A stretch of DNA of 41,462 bases from a virus, in the IMG/VR virus record IMGVR_UViG_3300025646_000101, positions 1-41,462 of that record. One strand, 5' to 3'. Below the pieces are notes generated by a model, which worked only from the letters and a program-made list of their open reading frames with translations, did no database searches and had not been told where the DNA came from. The position numbers and the translations under genes are program-made. Shown one piece after another: positions 20,814-27,123 of this stretch. How positions within the stretch are numbered: the first letter of the stretch is position 1; each line of letters opens with the position of its first letter.

Positions 20814-21026
20814 TTAAAATGGTATATCGCCAAAATCAGATGAATCAACATCTAATTTCATATCTACATTTAGAACTTTTAAATCAGCTCTATATCTAGA
20901 TTCTGCTTTATCTTCATGATAATCAATAACTGCTTGGCCAACTAAATTTTTTACTTGGTCTAATTGATAGTCATTAAGAATAGTTCCTAATGTTGTAATT
21001 GCTTTATCTATTTCTACTATATTCAT
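20814..21026 (-). CDS. Small unknown early protein
   Basis: 70 residues, AAAAAAGGAGAAACT before the ATG at 21026. Helical first half (VEIDKAITTLGTILNDYQLD, QAVIDYHEDKAESRYRAD) and an acidic end (DVDSSDFGDIPF). The short DFGDIPF end resembles the acidic aromatic tails of SSB-like proteins, but the protein lacks an OB-fold-sized domain, so this is only a loose likeness. Transcribed as its own unit between a leader hairpin and a terminator. Confidence 0.6.
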   Translation of the reverse strand: MNIVEIDKAITTLGTILNDYQLDQVKNLVGQAVIDYHEDKAESRYRADLKVLNVDMKLDVDSSDFGDIPF

Positions 21027-21065
21027 AGTTTCTCCTTTTTTATTAGTATATATTTATATATACCA

Positions 21066-21095
21066 TAGAGTGTACATAAGGGGATATACACTCTA
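21066..21095 (-). promoter_or_regulatory. Leader hairpin before the gene at 21026
   Basis: Nine-pair perfect stem (TAGAGTGTA/TACACTCTA) with a 12-base loop, followed by AT-rich sequence and the AAGGAG site. Confidence 0.6.
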
Positions 21096-21103
21096 GCTAT
21101 ATA

Positions 21104-21370
21104 TTATATTTTAAGTTTACTTTGTTCGTAAATTACTTCATCTATTTCTACTTCTTTTTTAAGTTCTATAGGTGTAATAATTACATTAGTTCTTTGCTTA
21201 CCTAAATTATGAAATGTCCAAATATTTTCGTTCATCTCAAATATTTTTACTCCGCATGAACTATGAACAAACAATGGATATTTAGCGTTAGTCTTTTTAG
21301 AAAAATACCAATATCTATCTCTCATAGTTTCTACATCTTGCGAACAATATCCGCATACAACAGTCTTCAT
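21104..21370 (-). CDS. Small Cys-containing early protein
   Basis: 88 residues from the ATG at 21370, preceded by GAAAGGAGATTAT; the in-frame ATG 15 bases upstream would put the ribosome-binding site inside the gene. CGYCSQDV near the N-terminus and a later Cys (HSSCGVKIF) make a possible zinc site (CxxC...HxxC). The rest is alpha/beta and the end acidic. Possible small zinc-binding regulator; not recognised. Confidence 0.6.
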   Translation of the reverse strand: MKTVVCGYCSQDVETMRDRYWYFSKKTNAKYPLFVHSSCGVKIFEMNENIWTFHNLGKQRTNVIITPIELKKEVEIDEVIYEQSKLKI

Positions 21371-21390
21371 ATAATCTCCTTTCATGAAAA

Positions 21391-21419
21391 GTTGTCGTAT
21401 TCAAAAGATATACGACAAC
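21391..21419 (-). promoter_or_regulatory. Leader hairpin before the gene at 21370
   Basis: Perfect ten-pair stem (GTTGTCGTAT/ATACGACAAC). The nine-base loop contains AUCUUUU, which can pair with GGAGAU of the downstream ribosome-binding site, a possible pseudoknot. Confidence 0.6.
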
Positions 21420-21428
21420 GATATACTG

Positions 21429-21530
21429 TTATTCTTTACTAAATAGCCATACAAGTATGACAATAGCTGTAAACATTAGTCCTAGTGTCAACCATTTAGC
21501 ACTAATAGTCATTAGTCCTAATATATCCAT
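21429..21530 (-). CDS. 33-residue single-span membrane protein
   Basis: ATG at 21530 in a TAATG overlap with the previous gene. The product is nearly all hydrophobic with one membrane span (WLTLGLMFTAIVILVWLF) ending SKE. A tiny early membrane protein could modify the host envelope or exclude other phages; this is a guess. Confidence 0.55.
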   Translation of the reverse strand: MDILGLMTISAKWLTLGLMFTAIVILVWLFSKE

Positions 21531-21820
21531 TATTTATTCCTACTTTCTAATATCATACTAATATCTTCTTCTATTGAATCCCAAAAAATAGCTCCTACTA
21601 TGTAATCGCCATGCAACATTTCAAGTTCTTCTTCTGTAAAATCAGTTTTAAATTCTTTATTAAACTTGATAGTAAATTGTTTTAAGCTATCTTTTCCCAT
21701 ACTTATGTATTTTTTATCTATAATTCGCCATAAATATTTATATACATAATTATAATACAAATAGCTTTTCCAATTAATCTCTAAAAAGCTCTTTCTAATT
21801 TGCTTAAATTTATTATTCAT
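21530..21820 (-). CDS. Small unknown early protein
   Basis: 96 residues, ATAGGAGGAATA before the ATG at 21820. The N-terminal 40 residues are basic and aromatic (NWKSYLYYNYVYKYLWRII), the rest acidic and helical (FNKEFKTDFTEEELEML, WDSIEEDISMILESRNK). No family recognised. Preceded by a leader hairpin and coupled to the membrane mini-protein. Confidence 0.6.
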   Translation of the reverse strand: MNNKFKQIRKSFLEINWKSYLYYNYVYKYLWRIIDKKYISMGKDSLKQFTIKFNKEFKTDFTEEELEMLHGDYIVGAIFWDSIEEDISMILESRNK

Positions 21821-21835
21821 TATTCCTCCTATATA

Positions 21836-21869
21836 GATATAACGCTTACGTAAGTAAAAGCGTTGTATC
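21836..21869 (-). promoter_or_regulatory. Leader hairpin before the gene at 21820
   Basis: Twelve-position stem (GATACAACGCTT with AAGCGTTATATC on the - strand, one wobble) and loop UUACUUACGU, similar to the loops at 13873 and 18759. Confidence 0.6.
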
Positions 21870-21871
21870 GA

Positions 21872-21892
21872 CTTATCACGTGTTTGTTAATA
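21872..21892 (-). promoter_or_regulatory. 21-bp repeat, second copy
   Basis: Differs from 20734-20754 at one base. It occupies the same place: after a terminator, before a hairpin and a short early gene. A promoter or operator role is inferred from this repeated placement. Confidence 0.5.
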
Positions 21893-21901
21893 GTTCCATA
21901 T

Positions 21902-21943
21902 AAAAAAAACAGAAGGCTGGGATATTTAATCCCAACCTCCTGT
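21902..21943 (-). terminator. Rho-independent terminator after the gene at 21956
   Basis: On the - strand a 15-position stem (two G-U pairs) around a short AT loop is followed by eight Ts. Confidence 0.85.
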
Positions 21944-21955
21944 AATACAGACCTA

Positions 21956-22192
21956 TTATTTCTGAGCTTCTAATAGGATATTTTGACCGCAAGGCTTGCA
22001 TAAATTACGATACCAAAACTCGTAATTAACATAATTATTACCTTGTTTTTTACTTCGGCTTTCTCTAAAGTTAAAACCTAATTTAACTTGTCTATCGCCT
22101 TCATGATTAGAAGCCTTGCACTCAAAAGTCTTAGCTTCAGTATTTGTTTCTTTAGCTGTAGTATCTACAACTTCTTCTTTTATTTCTAGCAT
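21956..22192 (-). CDS. First gene of the early arm, small Cys-pair protein
   Basis: 78 residues, AAAGGAGATTAA before the ATG at 22192. An acidic N-terminus (LEIKEEVVDTTAKETNTEAK) is followed by two Cys-containing segments (FECKASNHEGDRQVKLG and RNLCKPCGQNIL), together a CxnCxxC zinc-like pattern. It is the first gene left of the control region and has its own terminator, so it is probably expressed immediately after infection. Possible early regulator; not recognised. Confidence 0.65.
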   Translation of the reverse strand: MLEIKEEVVDTTAKETNTEAKTFECKASNHEGDRQVKLGFNFRESRSKKQGNNYVNYEFWYRNLCKPCGQNILLEAQK

Positions 22193-22390
22193 TTAATCTC
22201 CTTTATAGTTAACTAGAGAAACAAACAGTATGTCTGTTCCGCAAGGATAACAGACATACAGACCTTGAAGTTCAGTACTCATTTAAGTAACTTTCTTTTG
22301 AACTTATTATTCTAGAAGTATGGACTTACATTATCCTTCAAGGCATATCATTTAACTACCATAGGTCTGTATTTAAATTTATATACTGGT
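22193..22390 (-). promoter_or_regulatory. Structured leader upstream of the first early gene
   Basis: No ORF. A perfect eleven-pair hairpin lies at 22228-22259 (loop AUCCUUGCGG on the transcript). Just upstream, 22257-22270 can pair in two pieces with 22335-22343 (CCTTCAAGG) and 22364-22371 (GGTCTGTA), enclosing further small stems (AAGTTCA/TGAACTT). The nested pairing suggests a folded 5' leader of early mRNA. Confidence 0.5.
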
Positions 22391-22504
22391 CATATGTAGG
22401 TACTATATGTATATACAGATACAGTATACATATACAGTACAAAATAAAATACATTACCTACTCAAAAAGAATACTGTATCTGTATATCCTTTGACCTACA
22501 TATG
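22391..22504. repeat. Long imperfect inverted repeat in the control region
   Basis: The left arm 22391-22427 and right arm 22471-22504 match as CATATGTAGGT...TATACAGATACAGTAT and its complement, with 7-10 unmatched bases inside each arm and ~43 bases between. It is centred between the two divergent arms. Candidate operator pair, bidirectional regulatory site or replication origin element. Confidence 0.6.
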
Positions 22505-22741
22505 TTAATCTTGACGTTGCATATATGTTATGTATGTCTAAAAAAATATCCTGGTAATTTTTTATCTAGAAACCCCAGTAATTTCAGGCATGAGCGGGCA
22601 TAGAGATTATTGATGCTAATTAAACCTGTTCTAGTGTTCTTGGGTACTGCCTTTGCCTTTCTAGTGTACAGTATTACCTGTCAGCAGCTTTTGATGTCCC
22701 GGTCACCGCTTTACCTGTTACAAAATACTATGGTTTAATGT
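22505..22741. other. Gene-free control region, right half
   Basis: No credible ORF. It contains two copies of TTACCTGT (22674-22681, 22711-22718) with a variant AAACCTGT near 22622, two copies of TTCTAGTG, and a local rise in GC around 22680-22715. These short iterations could be iteron-like or regulator sites, or chance. Confidence 0.35.
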
Positions 22742-22770
22742 TTGTAATTAACAGAACTATAGCATATAAT
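22742..22770 (+). promoter_or_regulatory. Sigma70-like promoter of the late arm
   Basis: TTGTAA, a spacer of exactly 17 bases, then TATAAT. It lies 38 bases before the terminase ATG, with GGAGGAA between. Confidence 0.65.
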
Positions 22771-22808
22771 TCACACTATACAAACATCTACGGAGGAATA
22801 GTTAAAAC

Positions 22809-24728
22809 ATGGTAGATACTAAACATAATGTTGTTTGCATAGCAAATGGATGTAGAAAAAAACTTAAAGGCAAGCAACGTAAATTTTGTTCTCCTACCTG
22901 CCAAAAACGACAGTTTGCAGCCGACAAACGGCACAATGATAGAATTGTAAAACCAATTAATATAGAACGTAATTCTGATGAGGGTGATTACGCTTCTGTA
23001 CGAAGGGGTCAGCATTACCGAGCTTTCGTAAGCGAAGGTATAGCTGATGCAGTTGCAACTGGCGAGATGGCAGTAGCTGAGGCGGCTTCCCTCCTTGGCT
23101 GTTCTTCAGCTACTGTCAGCAGAATGATGGCAGCATACAAAATAGATTTACGCAACGAAGTTGCAGCAGAAGATTGGGAACTATCCGCTGAAGCTGAAGC
23201 TGCATTAGAAAATTTTTCGAGCTTTCGCTCTAGATACTTTAGAACAGAACTGGGCAAAAAATATGAAACTGCACCATTCCATGTCAATTGGATAAATAAT
23301 ATAATTGATTCTATAAACAACGGTAAAGAATTATTAATACTGTCACCCCCACGACATGGAAAGACTGAACTGTTAATACACTTTGCTGTATATCAGATAT
23401 GCAAAAACCCTAACGTACGTATTATGTGGGTAGGTGGTAACGAAGATATAGCTAAAAATGCGTTATCTGCTGTACTTGATGTACTAGATACAAATGAAGA
23501 ATTAAGAGATGACTTCTGTCCTCCAGGCATGTCATTTAAACCTGATAATAGGTCAGGTAAAAACTGGTCACAAAATCAATTTACTGTAGGTACTAGAACA
23601 GTTGCAGGTATTAAATCACCTACAATGGTTGCTGTAGGTAAAGGTGGAAAGATATTATCACGTGACTGTGACATAATTATTGCAGACGACATTGAAGACC
23701 ACCAAACTACAATGCAACCTGGTGCAAGAGAAAGTACAAGACAATGGTGGACTACAACATTATCATCTCGTAAAGAGGAACATACTGCTGTAGTAGTAAT
23801 TGGTTCACGTCAGCATCCTGATGATTTGTATAATCATTTACTTGAATCAGATAATTTTACAAGCATAGTAGAAACTGCACATTCATTAGATTGTGCTATA
23901 CCAGAACACGAAGAAGATATGCATACTGATTGTATGTTATGGCCTACTAAACGTACTTTTAAATGGTTAATGTCTAGATTACATTCTGCAGAAAGTACAG
24001 GTGGTAGGCAAACATTTGAAATGGTATATTACAATCAAGCATATGTAGAAGGTACACAAATCTTTACTATGAATATTATTGACCAATGTATGCGACCTGA
24101 TTTAGTACTAGGTCAAGTTTATAAAAATTTATATTTAGTTGCTGGACTAGACCCTGCATCATCTGGTTATCAAGCTGCTGTACTTTGGGGTATTGACCAA
24201 TATCGTGGAGAATTATATTTAATTGATTTAGAAAATAATCAAGGTGGCGGTATTAGAGCAGCACTTGACCAGATGGCTGTATGGTTACGTGATTACGATT
24301 GTAGACATTGGATAGTAGAAGAAAACGGATTTCAGTCTGCAATTCGTATGGACGAAGGTATAAAAGAATTTACTTTACGTACAGGTATTACAGTACAAGG
24401 ACATCTTACAGGTAAAAATAAACATGACCCACTTTATGGTGTAGGTGCTATGGCAGATTTATTTGAAGATAGAAGAATACACTTACCTGTAGGTGATGGT
24501 ATGTCAAATGCAAAAGTACAGCAATATAGGCAACAACTGTTATACTTTGATGGTAAGCCTGTTTCAAAGCGAAACAAGTCAAAAACTGATATAGTTATGG
24601 CTAGTTGGTTTCCTATGAAGGTTTTCAGACGTATGCAAAAAGAGCATGCTGCTGATATAGGATTAGATTACAATCCTAGTTATGGAGATTACAAAATGAC
24701 GGAGATGAATAACGCACCATGGGCATAG
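22809..24728 (+). CDS. terL: Terminase large subunit with N-terminal zinc ribbon and HTH
   Basis: 639 residues. The N-terminus holds a zinc ribbon (Cys10, Cys15, Cys27, Cys31) followed by a helix-turn-helix (about 84-112, MAVAEAASLLGCSSATVSRM). The packaging ATPase follows: Walker A SPPRHGKTEL (179-188) and Walker B DIIIADDIED (288-297). The RNase H-like nuclease begins with AGLDPASSG (Asp448) and later has VEENGFQ. TerL pumps DNA through the portal and cuts concatemers. The extra ~140 N-terminal residues look like the DNA-recognition part normally found in the small subunit, and no separate terS is seen nearby. GGAGGAA lies 10 bases before the ATG. It overlaps the portal gene by 10 bases. 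Confidence 0.92.
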   Translation: MVDTKHNVVCIANGCRKKLKGKQRKFCSPTCQKRQFAADKRHNDRIVKPINIERNSDEGDYASVRRGQHYRAFVSEGIADAVATGEMAVAEAASLLGCSSATVSRMMAAYKIDLRNEVAAEDWELSAEAEAALENFSSFRSRYFRTELGKKYETAPFHVNWINNIIDSINNGKELLILSPPRHGKTELLIHFAVYQICKNPNVRIMWVGGNEDIAKNALSAVLDVLDTNEELRDDFCPPGMSFKPDNRSGKNWSQNQFTVGTRTVAGIKSPTMVAVGKGGKILSRDCDIIIADDIEDHQTTMQPGARESTRQWWTTTLSSRKEEHTAVVVIGSRQHPDDLYNHLLESDNFTSIVETAHSLDCAIPEHEEDMHTDCMLWPTKRTFKWLMSRLHSAESTGGRQTFEMVYYNQAYVEGTQIFTMNIIDQCMRPDLVLGQVYKNLYLVAGLDPASSGYQAAVLWGIDQYRGELYLIDLENNQGGGIRAALDQMAVWLRDYDCRHWIVEENGFQSAIRMDEGIKEFTLRTGITVQGHLTGKNKHDPLYGVGAMADLFEDRRIHLPVGDGMSNAKVQQYRQQLLYFDGKPVSKRNKSKTDIVMASWFPMKVFRRMQKEHAADIGLDYNPSYGDYKMTEMNNAPWA

Positions 24729-26503
24729 AAAATTTAGATGTTAAGTCATACAAAGAAGTTTTAGCTAATGCAGCTAATTTAACTTCTGGTAAAAATGTTC
24801 AATCTAGACAAATAAGCAAAGCTAGAATAAAAGCTATTTTAAATGGTGGACCAGATGGTATTAAAGCATTACTTGGTGAAACAATGGAAACATCAGATGC
24901 TGATTTATTACCAGCTCCTAACATGTTGCAGTCTGGTATTGATAGACTTGCACAAAAAATATCTGGCGTACCTAATGTACGTGTAGATATTCCTAATGAT
25001 GTAGATTCTGCTAGAGCAAAAAATAGAGCAGAAAAACTTGAACGCATTGTTACAAGTTATGATGAAAAACAAAATTTAAGTTTACAATTAGCACAAGCTT
25101 CTAGATGGTTACCAGGTTACGGTTATTGTGCTTGGGTAATTACAACTAAAAGAGATAAAAATGGTTTTTATTATCCTAGTGCTGAACTACGTGACCCATT
25201 TGATACATTCCCAGGTAACTTTGGTCCAGACCAAAAACCTAGAGAACTTGCTGTTGTGCGTAGAGTACCTAGATATAAACTTGCACAGATATATCCAGAA
25301 TTTGCAGAACAAATTTTAAAACAAGATGATGATGATGAAACAGGACAAGAATATCAAGATTATGCTACACCATTTATGTCATATGATACTAACCGTGAAC
25401 AACAATGGGAAGATAATACTTCTCAAGGTGTACGAGTTATTGAATATTATGACCAAGGTGGAACATACATAATATTTCCTGAACGTAGATTAATACTAGA
25501 TTTTATACCTAACGTACTATCAACACCACCATTTGTATTTGTTAAAAGAGTATCTTTTGACATGCTTAAAGGACAATACGACCATGTTATTGGCTTGATG
25601 GCTATGATGGCAAAAATAAATATTATGTCAGCAATAGCTATGGAAGATTCTGTGTTTACAGAAACTAACATATCAGGTGAGATAGAATCTGGACAATATA
25701 GAAAAGGTAGATTTGCAGTAAATTATCTTGCACCTGGTACACAAGTTTCTAAACCACAAAACAATATGCCATATCAATTGTTCCAACAAATTGATAGGTT
25801 AGAGCGTCAACTTAGATTAGTAGGTGGTTATCCAGTTACTGATGACGCACAGTCACCTAATAGTTTTGTTACTGGAGCTGGACTTCAAGAACTTAATGGT
25901 GCTATGTCATTAATGATTAATGAGTATAGAGAAATCATTAAACATGGTCTTATTGAAATGGATTCTAAGAGATTAGAAATGGATACTGTTTTGTCTTACT
26001 CACAAGCTATAGGTAAAAAACCTATGGCTGGTTATCTAAACGGAACAGCATTTTCTGAAAACTATAATCCGCTACAAGATATTGGTGGAGATTATAGAAC
26101 AAGACGTGTCTATGGTGTTATGGCTGGATTTGATGAACCACAAAAAATTGTAACTGGTTTGCAATTATTACAAGCTGGTGTTATAGACGTAGAAACTTTA
26201 CAAGATAATATTGATGGTTTAGAAAATATACAAAAAGTTCAAGAACGTATTCGTAAAAATAAAGCAGAAAACGTTTTATTTGATGCTTTATTACAAAGGT
26301 CTGCACAAGGTGATGTACAAGCAACTATGGCTGCTATAGCTGTTTATGAAAATCCAGCTGCTATATTAGATATATTTAGACAGTTCTATACACCACAAGA
26401 ACCACAGATGACACCTGAGCAAATGGCTATGATTGAACAACAAATGATGCAACAACAAATGGGACAACAACCTCCTAGTATTGCTGCTGCGTTTGGAATG
26501 TAA
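24719..26503 (+). CDS. Portal protein
   Basis: 594 residues, typical portal length. Evidence is position directly after terL with a 10-base overlap, and portal-like features: an N-terminal stem region (MLQSGIDRLAQKISGVPNV), the wing pattern YGYCAWVITT then RDPFDTFPGNFG, and a long clip/crown C-terminal part ending in a Met/Gln-rich tail (QQMMQQQMGQQ). Portals form the dodecameric DNA gate at one capsid vertex and dock TerL. The sequence style recalls portals of actinophages, but no alignment was possible. Confidence 0.85.
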   Translation: MGIENLDVKSYKEVLANAANLTSGKNVQSRQISKARIKAILNGGPDGIKALLGETMETSDADLLPAPNMLQSGIDRLAQKISGVPNVRVDIPNDVDSARAKNRAEKLERIVTSYDEKQNLSLQLAQASRWLPGYGYCAWVITTKRDKNGFYYPSAELRDPFDTFPGNFGPDQKPRELAVVRRVPRYKLAQIYPEFAEQILKQDDDDETGQEYQDYATPFMSYDTNREQQWEDNTSQGVRVIEYYDQGGTYIIFPERRLILDFIPNVLSTPPFVFVKRVSFDMLKGQYDHVIGLMAMMAKINIMSAIAMEDSVFTETNISGEIESGQYRKGRFAVNYLAPGTQVSKPQNNMPYQLFQQIDRLERQLRLVGGYPVTDDAQSPNSFVTGAGLQELNGAMSLMINEYREIIKHGLIEMDSKRLEMDTVLSYSQAIGKKPMAGYLNGTAFSENYNPLQDIGGDYRTRRVYGVMAGFDEPQKIVTGLQLLQAGVIDVETLQDNIDGLENIQKVQERIRKNKAENVLFDALLQRSAQGDVQATMAAIAVYENPAAILDIFRQFYTPQEPQMTPEQMAMIEQQMMQQQMGQQPPSIAAAFGM

Positions 26504-26507
26504 TGAG

Positions 26508-26675
26508 ATGGATGAATTTTACGAAGGTGAATTTTGGGAAATGGTTTACCAAGAGTATGGAGTTGTAGACGAACTAGACATTCTTTCTGAGAATGTTATA
26601 GAAATTATACAACCTCAACCAGGTATAATTATTTTAATAACAAAGGATATGTATGGGGAACAAGAAACGGACTAA
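26508..26675 (+). CDS. Small acidic protein after the portal
   Basis: 55 residues from the ATG at 26508, four bases after the portal stop; an in-frame upstream start inside the portal gene is less likely. Very acidic (MDEFYEGEFWEMVYQEYG) with a hydrophobic strand (GIIILITKDM). It overlaps the next gene by 23 bases. Unknown; possibly a small assembly factor. Confidence 0.5.
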   Translation: MDEFYEGEFWEMVYQEYGVVDELDILSENVIEIIQPQPGIIILITKDMYGEQETD

Positions 26676-27123
26676 TAGAGGTGGCTACAGACAACCAGCT
26701 GAACCTGCTTATGTAAAAGCTGCTGGACCTGGTGCTAGAGCTGGAGCTAACAGAACTGATGGTGGAGCTGCTAGTCTTAAACAACCTATTAGAAGATTAC
26801 CTGATGCAGGTTATCAAGAAAATAAAGCATTTGTTGCTGCTCAAGAAGCTGTAAATGGCTTACCTAAAGCTGCACCTACACCTGCTCAAATAGTTAAATC
26901 AGCTGGTGGTAGTAAACCACAAGTTTTTACAGGAACAGAGTTACCTGGACAAGACCCTAGAGCTGGTGGTGCAACTGGTCAAAGTATTGGTGTTGAAGCT
27001 ATAGCATCTGCACAAGATGATGTATATGTTTTATTAGATGTACTTGATTCAAGAAATCCTAACAATCCTTTAATACAACAACTTAAAAATACAAGAGCAG
27101 TACAAAAATATAATAAAATATAA
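26653..27123 (+). CDS. Ala/Gly/Pro-rich late protein
   Basis: 156 residues. A basic N-terminus (GNKKRTNRGGYRQPAEPAY) and an Ala/Gly/Pro-rich, probably disordered body are followed by a C-terminal helix (DVYVLLDVLDSRNPNNPLIQ). It precedes the 1982-residue gene with a TAATG overlap. The disorder plus helix would suit a packaged or scaffold-like minor protein. No family recognised. Confidence 0.6.
   Translation: MGNKKRTNRGGYRQPAEPAYVKAAGPGARAGANRTDGGAASLKQPIRRLPDAGYQENKAFVAAQEAVNGLPKAAPTPAQIVKSAGGSKPQVFTGTELPGQDPRAGGATGQSIGVEAIASAQDDVYVLLDVLDSRNPNNPLIQQLKNTRAVQKYNKI

Noticed and set aside
20814-21026. Single-stranded DNA-binding protein because of the acidic DFGDIPF end
   Set aside because: Only 70 residues, helical, and no OB-fold pattern; the tail likeness alone is not enough.
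23015-23320. 101-codon - strand frame inside terL
   Set aside because: Antisense to the zinc-ribbon/HTH and ATPase part of the terminase, no ribosome-binding site or coupling.
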